Source: Antarctobacter heliothermus
GTDB taxonomy: Bacteria > Pseudomonadota > Alphaproteobacteria > Rhodobacterales > Rhodobacteraceae
Assembly: GCF_002237555.1 (NCBI RefSeq)
Contig: NZ_CP022540.1
Coordinates: forward strand, 2,733,001-2,797,000
Length of the DNA stretch: 64,000 nucleotides
Reading direction: 5' to 3'
Part shown: positions 1-9,096 of the stretch, one piece after another
How positions within the stretch are numbered: position 1 is the first letter of the stretch
Layout of the letters: every line of letters starts with the position of its first letter
Notes under the pieces: model-generated
What the model was told of the DNA's origin: nothing
What the model saw: the letters and a program-made list of their open reading frames with translations, nothing else
Database searches by the model: none
Position numbers and translations under genes: made by a program

Positions 1-613
1 CCCGCCAAAGGACCAGATGCGCGACGTCGGGTTGGGCCTACGTCTGCCGACCTATGCCTCTGGTCCGGATTCGGTCGGCTGGTGGGCGGTGTGGATTACC
101 ATGTTGGGGGACGCCACGGCCTACGCCAGCCTCGTGTTCGGGTTCTTCTTTTATTGGACGGCCCGACCCGATTTCCCCCCCGAAGGCGCGGCCCATCCGA
201 CAGGGCTGTGGGTGGCTTGCGCCGCTGCGGCGCTGTTCCTGACCTGGGCACTTACTGTCACCGCGCGCGAGGTGAACCGCCGAGGAGGCGTGGCACTGGC
301 GCGTGGCGCGCTGTTAGTGGCCATGGCGGCGGCGGCGGGTGGGGCCGCGTCACTGGCGGCATCCGTGACCGCTTTGGACCCGACCACGCATGTCTATCCG
401 GCAATCATGTGGGCGCTGATGGTCTGGGTCGTGGTGCATGTGGGGGCGGGCGTGATCATGCTGGGGTATTGTCTGGCAGGCAGCCTCTTTGGCAAGCTCA
501 CATCGCTGTACGACGCCGATCTGCAAAACGTGACGTTGTTTTGGCATTTCCTCGTGCTTGAGGCGCTGGTGACAGCCACCGTGCTTGGGTTGGTGCCGGG
601 ATGGCTGGCATGA
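1..613 (+). CDS. ctaD: Cytochrome c oxidase subunit I/III fusion, C-terminal part (partial)
   Basis: The reading frame is open through the left window edge, so only the C-terminal ~203 residues are present. They contain several hydrophobic helices and the segment WWAVWITMLGDATAYASL, typical of the subunit III-like half of caa3-type oxidases in which subunits I and III are fused. The protein would sit in the inner membrane and reduce O2 with electrons from cytochrome c. An internal ATG at 17 is not the start, because in-frame codons continue upstream of it. The stop overlaps the next gene (ATGA), and the CtaG and cytochrome c genes that follow support the call. The catalytic haem/copper half lies outside the window. 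Confidence 0.85.
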   Translation, partial: PPKDQMRDVGLGLRLPTYASGPDSVGWWAVWITMLGDATAYASLVFGFFFYWTARPDFPPEGAAHPTGLWVACAAAALFLTWALTVTAREVNRRGGVALARGALLVAMAAAAGGAASLAASVTALDPTTHVYPAIMWALMVWVVVHVGAGVIMLGYCLAGSLFGKLTSLYDADLQNVTLFWHFLVLEALVTATVLGLVPGWLA

Positions 614-999
614 CAAATCGACAACAGGAAGTGCGTGAATTCCGCGACGAGGCGCTGAGCCTGTGGCGCATCACCTTTGGTCCGGTGATCTGGGCGACGC
701 ATTTCGTGGCATGTTACGGCCTGACTTCGCTGATCTGCGCCACGGACGGGCAGGTCGATGAGCTGCGGCTGGGAATTGGGATTGGCACTCTGGTGGCCCT
801 TGTGGGCATTGCCTGGTTGGGTTGGCAGGCTTGGCGGCAGTGGGATGTCCTGCACAACCGCGATTGGGAAAACGACTCCGGCACCAGCCAAGATCGGCAC
901 CAGTTTCTGGGACACGCGGCTTTCCTGCTGGCAATTATCTCCTTTATCGGGGTCACTTATGTCTCGCTGCCCGCGTTGCTGATTGGGACCTGCCAATGA
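610..999 (+). CDS. Small integral membrane protein of the caa3 oxidase locus
   Basis: This 129-residue protein has about three hydrophobic helices (roughly residues 24-42, 54-76 and 102-124). An ATG at 610 overlaps the preceding TGA as ATGA and is preferred over the ATG at 601, which would overlap by 13 bases. It lies between the oxidase I/III gene and ctaG with overlaps on both sides, so co-translation and a part in oxidase assembly or as a small subunit are likely. No named family was recognised and no cofactor motif is visible. The function is inferred from position only. Confidence 0.7.
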   Translation: MTNRQQEVREFRDEALSLWRITFGPVIWATHFVACYGLTSLICATDGQVDELRLGIGIGTLVALVGIAWLGWQAWRQWDVLHNRDWENDSGTSQDRHQFLGHAAFLLAIISFIGVTYVSLPALLIGTCQ

Positions 1000-1586
1000 C
1001 TGCTGCGGGACAAATTGGGGCAGGATTCATCGGGCTTGGCCTGTTGGCCGTGCTCTGGCTGCTGCCGCTAGGCGGCTGGCTGGGGTCCGATTTTCCCCAC
1101 CACATGCTGCGGCACATGGGTCTGGTGGCGGTGGTTGCGCCGCTGTTGGTGCTTGGTTTCCCACGCGCCACGTCGTTTTTCGCCTTTTCGCCGCTGCTGG
1201 GGGCGGTGGTCGAATTTGTCGTTGTCTGGGGTTGGCATCTACCGGGACTGCACGCGCTGGCGGATGGTCACACGGTCTGGCTGATTGTGGAGCAGGGCAG
1301 CTTTTTTCTGGCGGGGCTGCTGGTGTGGGCCGGGGCGCTGCGCGCTGCGGAACCGTTGGCGGGCGCGGGCGGGCTGTTGCTGACATCAATGCACATGACG
1401 TTGTTGGGGGCACTGATCATCTTGGCGCCACGCGATCTGTACGCGGAAATCTGCGGCCGCGCGCCCGATCTTGATGCGCAGCAGATTGGTGGGTTCATCA
1501 TGCTTGGGATCGGCACCCCGGTTTACCTGATCTCTGGGCTGCTGCTGACCGGGAAGGCGTTGAAGCACCAAGAGGTCGGGCTATGA
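996..1586 (+). CDS. ctaG: caa3-type cytochrome c oxidase assembly protein (CtaG family)
   Basis: The 196-residue membrane protein has about six hydrophobic segments and His-containing patches (PHHMLRHMG near residue 32, WGWHLPGLHAL near residue 76, SMHMTLLGAL near residue 132) like those of the caa3_CtaG family, which helps deliver copper or assemble caa3 oxidases. The start is the ATG at 996, overlapping the previous stop as ATGA; a longer frame from 822 would run inside the upstream gene. It is shorter than Bacillus CtaG (about 300 residues). Position between oxidase genes and a cytochrome c supports the call. Confidence 0.78.
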   Translation: MTAAGQIGAGFIGLGLLAVLWLLPLGGWLGSDFPHHMLRHMGLVAVVAPLLVLGFPRATSFFAFSPLLGAVVEFVVVWGWHLPGLHALADGHTVWLIVEQGSFFLAGLLVWAGALRAAEPLAGAGGLLLTSMHMTLLGALIILAPRDLYAEICGRAPDLDAQQIGGFIMLGIGTPVYLISGLLLTGKALKHQEVGL

Positions 1587-2620
1587 GACAGGTTTTACAG
1601 ACCCTTGCCGCACTGGCAGCGTTCGGGGCGGTGGGGGCGGTTGGCGTTGTCGGTTTCGGGCTGTACAACGTGTCCGCGCGCCAGGGCCATCTGCCCGGCG
1701 TCGGCATCGTGCTGCATACCACGTTCAAGCAGTCAGTCCGCCTGCGGGCTCCGGGTCCCGAGGCGGTTCCCGATACCATTGACCACCCTGACCGCATTGC
1801 GCTGGGCGCCATGCACTTTCAGACCGCCTGCGCCTTTTGCCATTCGGCGCCGGGTCGTGAGCGCAGCGCCACGTCGCGCGCAATGAACCCGCCACCACCG
1901 CATATTGCCGAGATCGCGGCCGCCTGGCAGCCACGCCATTTGTTCTGGATCATCCGCGAAGGCATCAAAATGAGTGGCATGCCGGCTTGGCCCGTGCCGG
2001 GCCACGAGGACGAAATCTGGTCGGTTGTGGCCTACCTCAACGCGGTTCCCGACATGGCCGTTGATCAGAAATCGGCGTTGCCCGGGGCGGACATGGCGCG
2101 TAGCACCTGTTCCGACTGCCACGGTCAGGACGGGCGCAGTACCAATGCCTTTGTGCCCCGATTGGATATCCTGACCCGTGAACAGATTGCCGACGCCCTT
2201 TTTCAATACCGCAGCGGCGCGCGCAGCAGCGGTATAATGGCTGAGGTCGCGGTTGTACTGGACGATGACGCCATCACGGCGCTTGCAACCCGGTTCGGCA
2301 GGCCGGACGGTCCCGACTCCGGAGGTGATCTGTCGCTTGGACCCGCCAATGAGGGCAGGGCGCTGGCCACCCGAGGCACCGACGACGTGCCTGCCTGCAT
2401 CGCTTGCCATGGGCCGGGGCGGCGGGCCGACGCCCCTGTGGCACCTGCCTTGTCCGGACAGGCACAACAGTATCTGGCAACACAGTTGCGACTATGGCGC
2501 GCGGGGGAACGGGGAGGCGGGAAACGCGCCGAGACGATGCGAAAAGCAGCGCAAGATCTAAGCGATGCAAACATCGAAATGCTGGCTGACTGGTTTGCGG
2601 GGCTGGATCCTGCTCGCTGA
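1583..2620 (+). CDS. Membrane-anchored tri-haem cytochrome c
   Basis: The 345-residue protein has one N-terminal hydrophobic segment (about residues 7-27) serving as signal or anchor, then three haem c sites: CAFCH (83-87), CSDCH (176-180) and CIACH (272-276). A candidate axial Met lies in MSGMPAWP near residues 130-137. The first domain resembles the diverged cytochromes c found in oxidase clusters, and the other two resemble class I cytochrome c553-like domains. It starts with ATGA overlap on ctaG and probably feeds electrons to the adjacent caa3 oxidase on the periplasmic side. The exact redox partner is inferred. Confidence 0.85.
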   Translation: MRQVLQTLAALAAFGAVGAVGVVGFGLYNVSARQGHLPGVGIVLHTTFKQSVRLRAPGPEAVPDTIDHPDRIALGAMHFQTACAFCHSAPGRERSATSRAMNPPPPHIAEIAAAWQPRHLFWIIREGIKMSGMPAWPVPGHEDEIWSVVAYLNAVPDMAVDQKSALPGADMARSTCSDCHGQDGRSTNAFVPRLDILTREQIADALFQYRSGARSSGIMAEVAVVLDDDAITALATRFGRPDGPDSGGDLSLGPANEGRALATRGTDDVPACIACHGPGRRADAPVAPALSGQAQQYLATQLRLWRAGERGGGKRAETMRKAAQDLSDANIEMLADWFAGLDPAR

Positions 2621-2985
2621 TCGGTGGCCAAGCACACCAGCATCGGCAGGCGATAGGCCAGAGTGTATGAATTCGCATCGTCGATGTCCCGGCCTTTCGT
2701 ATTCCAATACTCGCAGAGGCTTGCCCGGCGGAGCGCGCCTTCATTTCATCTGATCTAAAGTGCGGCCGGCCGGTACACGGCAATCCCGGCAGCCTTGGAT
2801 TGTCGACGTCTTTCGATGGGGGCGGAAGATTTCGCAGTGAGATGTTCCGTTTAAGGCATTGATATAATGTTATTTGTCATGGGGTTCCCTCTTTTCTTCC
2901 GTAAAAATGATTGGCGTATGTCAAAAAATGATTGACGTCTTGCACTTTTATCCACTAGCCTTGGAGGCAAGCGGTAAAAAAGGGA
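2621..2985. other. Intergenic region before the sugar operon
   Basis: These 365 bases separate the oxidase locus from the lacI-type gene. No protein-like reading frame was recognised. The right third is AT-rich and carries the direct repeat described separately, so it should hold the promoter and operator of the downstream operon. Confidence 0.6.
2903..2938 (+). promoter_or_regulatory. Tandem direct repeat, likely LacI-family operator
   Basis: AAAAATGATTGGCGT (2903-2917) and AAAAATGATTGACGT (2924-2938) are near-identical 15-mers whose starts are 21 bp apart, two DNA turns. They lie about 70 bp upstream of the lacI-type start. The second copy contains TTGACG, which could act as a -35 element. 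Autoregulation by the adjacent LacI protein is inferred; classical LacI operators are inverted repeats, so the direct arrangement is unusual. Confidence 0.45.
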
Positions 2986-3006
2986 GTGCCGCTGCTGGGG
3001 GGAGAC

Positions 3007-4068
3007 ATGGCAGGTCCGACATTGAGCGATGTCGCGGATGCGGCGGGCGTCAGCTATGCTACGGCCGATCGAGTCATTAACAAACGCGGGAACGTCGCGC
3101 AGAAGTCTATCGACAAGGTGCATGAGGCGGTCGCTAAGTTGGGTTACGTCCGCAATGTTGCAGCCGCCAATTTGTCCCGCAGACGAGTCTACCGTTTGGC
3201 GTTCCTGATCCCAACCGGGTCGAATGCGTTCTTCAGCCGCGTCCGCGGCCACATCCTGCAATCGGCCAGCCATCTCAGCGCGGATGGGATCAGCGTCGAG
3301 ATCGTTGATGTGTCCGCTTTTTCGGTCGATGCCCTGCAGGACAGTATTGGTGAGCTAACCGGGTGTGATTTTGATGGCGTCGCCATTGTTGGATTGCAAA
3401 ATCGTCTGCTTGAGGAGCCATTGGCTGAGTTGCGCGCGCGCGGTGTTGTGATCATCGGTCTGATATCGGATCTGCCTCGAGAATGTCGGTCAGCCTACAT
3501 CGGGATTGATAATATGGTGGCGGGGCGCACGGCTGCCCGTGTCACGGGGATGGCATGTGCCGCCCGTCCGGGGGCGATCCAGACATTTGTCGGATCTATG
3601 GAGGCGCGGGACCATGCCGAGCGTTTGCAAGGGTTCAGCGACGTGATTGCGGCCGACTTTCCACATCTGACTGTGTTGGACCCGATCCTGACAAAAGACG
3701 ATCCTACTGTTCTCAACGCCGCAGCTACTGCCACACTGGCTGGAGGAGACGGCGTGACCGCGTTTTACAATGTCGGGGCCGGGAACAGCGGGTTGATCGA
3801 CGCGATCGCTAACGCCTCGGTTGCGCGGCCATTTTGCGTTGTCCATGAATTGGTAACGCATTCAAAGCAGGCCTTGATCGACAATCACATTGATTTGGTC
3901 ATCGACCAGCGCCCCGACGTCGAAGTGAACCGAGCCTTTGCCATCTTGCGGTCGCTTGTCGACGACAGAGAACCGCCGCCCATGCCTGACCTCATGCCAA
4001 CGATCTATGTGCGGGACAATTTGCCCGCTGACTCATTTAACGATGTGATGGAAGCCCAGAATACATGA
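3007..4068 (+). CDS. LacI-family transcriptional regulator of the sugar operon
   Basis: The 353-residue protein starts with a LacI helix-turn-helix ([20 protein letters not shown], residues 6-25, then a hinge with AANLSRRR) and continues into a periplasmic-binding-protein-like sugar-sensing domain. The ATG at 3007 follows a strong GGGGGGAGA and begins in the family's normal place; a GTG at 2986 would add seven residues. Its stop overlaps the xylA start as ATGA, so regulator and enzymes are translationally coupled in one operon. The effector is unknown; a pentose or the substrate of the downstream ABC importer is likely. Confidence 0.9.
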   Translation: MAGPTLSDVADAAGVSYATADRVINKRGNVAQKSIDKVHEAVAKLGYVRNVAAANLSRRRVYRLAFLIPTGSNAFFSRVRGHILQSASHLSADGISVEIVDVSAFSVDALQDSIGELTGCDFDGVAIVGLQNRLLEEPLAELRARGVVIIGLISDLPRECRSAYIGIDNMVAGRTAARVTGMACAARPGAIQTFVGSMEARDHAERLQGFSDVIAADFPHLTVLDPILTKDDPTVLNAAATATLAGGDGVTAFYNVGAGNSGLIDAIANASVARPFCVVHELVTHSKQALIDNHIDLVIDQRPDVEVNRAFAILRSLVDDREPPPMPDLMPTIYVRDNLPADSFNDVMEAQNT

Positions 4069-5360
4069 CCGATTTCTTCAAAGATATGAGCCGCCTGTCA
4101 TTTGATCCCGACAGCACCGGGCTGGCCTTTCGTCACTATAACCCTGATGAGGTCGTGGCGGGTAAGCGCATGGAAGACCATCTGCGCTTTGCGGTCGCGT
4201 ATTGGCATTCGTTTGCCTGGCCGGGGGGCGATCCGTTTGGTGGGCAAACCTTTGATCGCCCTTGGTTTGGCGACACTATGGATGCGGCCCGTCTGAAAGC
4301 CGACGTGGCGTTTGAGATGTTCGATTTGCTGAACGTGCCGTTCTTTTGCTGGCATGACGCGGACATTCGCCCAGAAGGTGATACCTTCGCGGAAAGTTTG
4401 CGTAACTTCGAAGAGATGATCGATTATCTTGGCACGAAAATGGAGGCCTCGAACACCAAACTGCTTTGGGGAACGGCAAATCTGTTCAGTCACCGGAGGT
4501 TCATGTCCGGCGCGGCGACCAACCCTGACCCCGAGATTTTTGCCTGGTCTGCGGCCACTGTCAAAAATTGCATGGATGCGACCCATAAACTGGGCGGCGA
4601 AAACTATGTGCTTTGGGGCGGGCGGGAAGGCTATGAAACCCTGCTGAACACGGACTTGCGCCGGGAACGCCAACAAGCCGGGCGGTTCCTGCAAATGGTG
4701 GTCGAATACAAGCACAAGATCGGGTTCAAAGGCGCGATCCTGGTAGAGCCAAAGCCGCAGGAGCCCAGTAAGCATCAGTATGACTATGACGTGGCCACGG
4801 TCTACGGGTTCCTGAAAGAGTTCGGTCTAGAGGACGAGGTTCAGATGAACATCGAGCAGGGACACGCGATCCTTGCGGGCCATTCGTTCGAACATGAACT
4901 GGCGCTTGCGGCATCGCTGGGCATCTTCGGCTCTATCGACATGAACCGCAACGATTACCAATCAGGTTGGGACACGGACCAGTTTCCCAATAACGTACCG
5001 GAGGTCGCATTGGCCTATTACGAAGTCCTGAAGGCTGGCGGGTTCACCACCGGTGGTACGAATTTCGATGCCAAACTGCGCCGCCAATCGCTTGATCCCG
5101 TGGATCTGATCGCAGGTCATGCGGGCGCGATGGATGTCTGCGCTCGTGGGTTCAAGGCGGCCGTCGCGATGCTGGAAGACGGCACGTTGGAGGCAATGCG
5201 GGCGGAACGCTACGCAGGCTGGGACAGTGCAGGCGGCAAAGCCCTGTTGGACAGTGATTTCGCCGCGATTGCGGCCAAGGTTGTGGACGACGGCATCAAC
5301 CCTCAGCCGCGCTCGGGCCGACAAGAGATTCTGGAAAACATCGTGAACCGTTTCGTCTAA
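4065..5360 (+). CDS. xylA: Xylose isomerase
   Basis: This 431-residue protein is close to the usual 435-440 for group II xylose isomerases. Visible landmarks are the catalytic His region [13 protein letters not shown] (residues about 94-106), the metal-binding region [36 protein letters not shown] and [16 protein letters not shown]. It converts D-xylose to D-xylulose, and many members also act on glucose, with two divalent metals, in the cytosol. It overlaps the LacI gene by ATGA. No xylulokinase gene follows, which is unusual for a dedicated xylose operon and leaves the physiological substrate open. Confidence 0.93.
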   Translation: MTDFFKDMSRLSFDPDSTGLAFRHYNPDEVVAGKRMEDHLRFAVAYWHSFAWPGGDPFGGQTFDRPWFGDTMDAARLKADVAFEMFDLLNVPFFCWHDADIRPEGDTFAESLRNFEEMIDYLGTKMEASNTKLLWGTANLFSHRRFMSGAATNPDPEIFAWSAATVKNCMDATHKLGGENYVLWGGREGYETLLNTDLRRERQQAGRFLQMVVEYKHKIGFKGAILVEPKPQEPSKHQYDYDVATVYGFLKEFGLEDEVQMNIEQGHAILAGHSFEHELALAASLGIFGSIDMNRNDYQSGWDTDQFPNNVPEVALAYYEVLKAGGFTTGGTNFDAKLRRQSLDPVDLIAGHAGAMDVCARGFKAAVAMLEDGTLEAMRAERYAGWDSAGGKALLDSDFAAIAAKVVDDGINPQPRSGRQEILENIVNRFV

Positions 5361-5379
5361 GCGGACAGGGAGAACCATC

Positions 5380-6435
5380 ATGAAGACCATTCAGGGACCG
5401 GCATTGTTCCTGGCGCAGTTCGCCAGCAACGAAGCACCATTCAACTCATGGGACAGTATCACCAAATGGGCCGCAGATTGCGGCTACAAGGGGGTTCAGG
5501 TGCCCAGCTGGGATGGCCGTTTGATTGACTTGGCCAAGGCCGCGAACAGCAAAGACTACTGCGATGAATTCAAGGGCAAGGCTGCCGAAAACGGCGTTGA
5601 GGTGACCGAGCTCTCGACCCACTTGCAAGGCCAGCTTGTAGCGGTGCATCCCGCCTATGACGCCGCCTTTGACGGCTTTGCCGACCCCTCCGTACACGGC
5701 AACCCCAAGGCGCGGCAGGAATGGGCGGTCGACCAGGTGAAGAAGGCGATCTCTGCCTCGGCCAACATGGGGATCAAGAACCTCGCGTCGTTTTCGGGCG
5801 CGCTGGCATGGCCCTATATCTATCCGTGGCCGCAGCGCCCCGCTGGTCTGATCGAAACCGCCTTTGACGAGTTGGCGCGGCGCTGGCGGCCCATTCTGGA
5901 TCATGCCGAAGACAACGACGTCAACGTCTGCTACGAAATCCACCCGGGAGAAGACCTGCACGACGGTGTCACCTTTGAGATGTTTCTGGAGCGTGTCGAC
6001 AACCATGCGCGCTGCAACATGCTGTATGATCCCAGCCACTATGTTCTTCAATGCCTTGATTACATTGATAATATAGACATCTACAAGGACCGGATCAAGA
6101 TGTTCCACGTCAAGGACGCAGAGTTCAATCCGACGGGACGACAGGGGGTTTACTCGGGCTATCAGCCCTGGGTCGATCGCGCGGGCCGGTTCCGGTCGCT
6201 GGGCGACGGGCAGGTCGATTTCGGGGCAGTCTTCTCGAAAATGGCGGCCAATGACTTTGACGGTTGGGCCGTGGTCGAATGGGAATGCTGCCTGAAGCAT
6301 CCAGAAGACGGTGCACGCGAGGGTGCGCAATTCGTCAAGGACCACATCATCCGCGTGACAGAACGTGCCTTTGACGATTTCGCTGATGGCGGAACCGATG
6401 AGGCCGCCAACCGAAAAATGTTGGGGATCGACTGA
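5380..6435 (+). CDS. Sugar phosphate isomerase/epimerase-like TIM-barrel protein (IolE/AP-endonuclease-2 family)
   Basis: The 351-residue protein has the xylose-isomerase-like TIM-barrel pattern: GYKGVQVPSW near the N-terminus, CYEIHPGEDLHDG (metal-ligand Glu/His) in the middle, MLYDPSHYVLQ, KMFHVKDAEF and AVVEWECCLKHPEDGA towards the end. The family includes inosose dehydratase, tagatose epimerase and enzymes that act on 3-keto-sugars. It starts 19 bp after xylA with a GGGAG ribosome site and overlaps the next gene by one base (TGATG). Pairing with a Gfo/Idh/MocA dehydrogenase is typical of oxidise-then-isomerise or eliminate pathways. The exact reaction cannot be read from sequence. Confidence 0.8.
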   Translation: MKTIQGPALFLAQFASNEAPFNSWDSITKWAADCGYKGVQVPSWDGRLIDLAKAANSKDYCDEFKGKAAENGVEVTELSTHLQGQLVAVHPAYDAAFDGFADPSVHGNPKARQEWAVDQVKKAISASANMGIKNLASFSGALAWPYIYPWPQRPAGLIETAFDELARRWRPILDHAEDNDVNVCYEIHPGEDLHDGVTFEMFLERVDNHARCNMLYDPSHYVLQCLDYIDNIDIYKDRIKMFHVKDAEFNPTGRQGVYSGYQPWVDRAGRFRSLGDGQVDFGAVFSKMAANDFDGWAVVEWECCLKHPEDGAREGAQFVKDHIIRVTERAFDDFADGGTDEAANRKMLGID

Positions 6436-7571
6436 TGGCCCGTATTCGTCTTGGCATGGTGGGCGGCGGCAATGACGCCTTTATTGGCGGGGTCCACCGC
6501 ATCGCATCGCGGATTGATGATCGGTTCGAACTGGTCGCGGGCGCACTGTCTTCCACGCCTGAGAAATCGGCGGCGAGCGCTGAGGCGCTTGGAATTCCGC
6601 GGTCCTATGGCAGCTTTGAAGATATGGCCAAGGCAGAGGCCGCACGAGAGGACGGGATTGAAGCGGTGTCTATCGTGACACCCAACCATGTGCATGCGGC
6701 TGCGGCCAAAGCCTTTCTGGCGCGGGGCATACATGTAATCTGTGACAAGCCACTGACGTCCACAATGGAAGATGCCACAGCCCTCGAAGACGCAGTGGCC
6801 CAATCCAAGGCCCTATTCATCCTGACCCACAACTATACCGGCTATCCAATGATCCGGCAGGCCCGCGATATGGTGGCCTCTGGCGACTTGGGCCCAATCC
6901 GCATCGTACAGGTAGAATACCCGCAAGATTGGCTGACTTCATCCTTGGAAAACGAAGGGCTGAAACAAGCCGAATGGCGCACCGACCCGACCCGGTCGGG
7001 TGTGGGTGGGTCGATTGGCGATATTGGCACTCACGCCCACAACCTTGCGTGTTTTGTCACGGGGCTGGAGGTCGAAAGCCTTGCCGCTGATTTGCAGGCG
7101 TTTGGCGTGGGTAGGACGTTGGATGACAACGCCCATATGATGTTGCGGTTCACCGGTGGCGCGCGCGGCATGCTTTGGTCAAGCCAAGTGGCACCCGGCA
7201 ATGAAAACGCGCTAAAATTGCGCGTTTATGGGGAAAAGGGCGGGCTGGAATGGTCGCAGGAAGACCCCAACTACCTGTGGTTCACGCCCCATGGTGAACC
7301 CAAGCGTCTGTTGACCCGTAACGGTGCCGGTGCAACTGGGCCGTCCCAAGCGGTCAGCCGCATTCCGGGCGGACACCCGGAAGGCTATCTGGAGGGTTTT
7401 GCCACAATCTACAACGAAGCCGCGGACGCGATCCGATCTGTTCAGGGCGGTGCCGTCCGTGCAGCCGCCATGGGGGTATTGCCTGGGATCAAGGCCGGGA
7501 TGGACGGCATGCGTTTTATCGGCGCCTGTGTCGCGTCCTCTAAAAACGATGCGGCGTGGACAAAACTATGA
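6435..7571 (+). CDS. Gfo/Idh/MocA-family sugar dehydrogenase
   Basis: The 378-residue protein opens with an NAD(P)-binding Rossmann motif (RLGMVGGGNDAFIGG, residues 4-18), followed by VSIVTPNHVHAAAA and HVICDKPLT, the EKP-like motif with a catalytic Lys. A second half with GGSIGDIGTHAHNLACF supplies the family's active-site Asp/His. It probably oxidises a sugar or cyclitol hydroxyl to a keto group for the neighbouring TIM-barrel enzyme. It overlaps its neighbours by one and four bases, consistent with tight co-expression. Substrate is unknown; inositol, a hexose and anhydrosugars are all possible. Confidence 0.88.
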   Translation: MARIRLGMVGGGNDAFIGGVHRIASRIDDRFELVAGALSSTPEKSAASAEALGIPRSYGSFEDMAKAEAAREDGIEAVSIVTPNHVHAAAAKAFLARGIHVICDKPLTSTMEDATALEDAVAQSKALFILTHNYTGYPMIRQARDMVASGDLGPIRIVQVEYPQDWLTSSLENEGLKQAEWRTDPTRSGVGGSIGDIGTHAHNLACFVTGLEVESLAADLQAFGVGRTLDDNAHMMLRFTGGARGMLWSSQVAPGNENALKLRVYGEKGGLEWSQEDPNYLWFTPHGEPKRLLTRNGAGATGPSQAVSRIPGGHPEGYLEGFATIYNEAADAIRSVQGGAVRAAAMGVLPGIKAGMDGMRFIGACVASSKNDAAWTKL

Positions 7572-9085
7572 CCACGCGCCCCGTTCTGGCTTTGGATAGC
7601 GTCAGAAAAAGTTTCGGCCCGGTCGAAGTTTTGCACGACGTGAACCTTGTTTTGCACGCAGGCAGCGTGCACGCATTGATCGGCGAAAACGGGGCTGGCA
7701 AGTCGACCGCGATGAAGATTTTGGCAGGCTATCAACCGCCTACATCGGGAAATGTTCAGCTTGATGGTCAGCCGGTGACCTTTGGTAGCCTACGGGACGG
7801 CGAAGCCGCCGGCATCGTGATGATCCATCAGGAATTCAATCTGGCCGAACAGCTGACAGTCGAACAGAACATCTTTCTTGGGCGTGAGCTAAAAAGAGGT
7901 TTGTTGCTGAACAAGGCTGCAATGCGCCGCCTGACGCGGGAATACCTTTCGCGTGTCGCCTGTGATGTGTCGCCGGATGCGCTGGTCTCGGGCTTGTCCA
8001 ACTCCGAAAAACAGATGGTTGAGATCGCAAAGGCCCTGTCGCGTGATGCGCGGGTATTGATCATGGATGAACCGACGGCCGTGCTGACCAACCGCGAGAC
8101 CGATGTGCTGTTCAAACAGGTCACGGCGCTTCGCGATGCGGGGACGGCCATTCTGTTCACGTCGCACAAACTGGATGAGGTTGCGGCTCTTTCGGATCAC
8201 ATCACCATCATGCGGGATGGCGAAGTGGTGCATGCGGGCCCGACCGCTGAAATGACCGAGGACGCGATGGCCACCGCAATGGTAGGCCGCGATGTGTCCG
8301 ACCTTTACCCAGCCAAACCGGGCGTGGCTGCCGAGGCGCCAGTGGTGTTGACTGTCGAAAACCTGAGCGTGCCCGGTTTTGCACAGGACGTGTCGTTCAA
8401 CCTGCGGCAGGGCGAGATTCTCGGGATCGGCGGATTGATCGGATCTGGACGGACCGAGCTGATGGAGGGCCTTGCAGGCCTTCGCCTTGCCTCAGCAACG
8501 AAGGTCACCCTGTTTGACCGCCCCGTCCATTTCAAACGCCCCGGCGATGCGCAGCGGGCGGGACTGTGCTACCTGACCGAGGACCGTAAGTTGCGCGGCC
8601 TCCTTTTGGAACGTGGGATGCGGGAAAACCTGACGCTCGCCAATCTGCACAAGTTCGGCCGCATTCTGATCAACCGCGCCGCCGAGGAAGAAGCGCTGAC
8701 GGATGCGATTGCCGAGTTCGACATTCGCGCCGGTACCCGTGACGTGCAGGTGGGCAACATGTCCGGCGGAAATCAGCAAAAGTTGCTATTGGCCAAGGTC
8801 ATGCTGTCTGAACCCCGCGTGCTGATCGTCGATGAACCCACTCGCGGCATCGACATCGGAACCAAGCAACAAATCTACGCCTTCCTGCGCCGTCTGGCTG
8901 ATGCGGGGCACGCCATCATCGTGATTACGTCTGAAATGCCTGAATTGATCGGATTGGCGGACCGCGTGCTGGTGATGCGCCTTGGCCAGATCAGCGGCGC
9001 GCTGGCAGGCAAAGACATCACCGAAGACGCAATTGTACGCCTGTCCATGGGATTGCGCGCCGAACAAACGCCAGAAATGGCCTGA
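7568..9085 (+). CDS. Ribose-type sugar ABC transporter, duplicated ATPase subunit
   Basis: This 505-residue protein is a tandem ABC ATPase of the RbsA/XylG/MglA class that powers sugar import. The first half has Walker A GENGAGKST, signature LSNSEKQM and Walker B VLIMDEPTA. The second half has a degenerate Walker A (GLIGSGRTE) with intact signature MSGGNQQK and Walker B VLIVDEPTRG, the usual asymmetry of this class. The ATG at 7568 overlaps the previous stop as ATGA and is preferred over the in-frame ATG at 7556. Permease and binding protein genes follow. Confidence 0.93.
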   Translation: MTTRPVLALDSVRKSFGPVEVLHDVNLVLHAGSVHALIGENGAGKSTAMKILAGYQPPTSGNVQLDGQPVTFGSLRDGEAAGIVMIHQEFNLAEQLTVEQNIFLGRELKRGLLLNKAAMRRLTREYLSRVACDVSPDALVSGLSNSEKQMVEIAKALSRDARVLIMDEPTAVLTNRETDVLFKQVTALRDAGTAILFTSHKLDEVAALSDHITIMRDGEVVHAGPTAEMTEDAMATAMVGRDVSDLYPAKPGVAAEAPVVLTVENLSVPGFAQDVSFNLRQGEILGIGGLIGSGRTELMEGLAGLRLASATKVTLFDRPVHFKRPGDAQRAGLCYLTEDRKLRGLLLERGMRENLTLANLHKFGRILINRAAEEEALTDAIAEFDIRAGTRDVQVGNMSGGNQQKLLLAKVMLSEPRVLIVDEPTRGIDIGTKQQIYAFLRRLADAGHAIIVITSEMPELIGLADRVLVMRLGQISGALAGKDITEDAIVRLSMGLRAEQTPEMA

Positions 9086-9096
9086 GGAAAGAGCAG

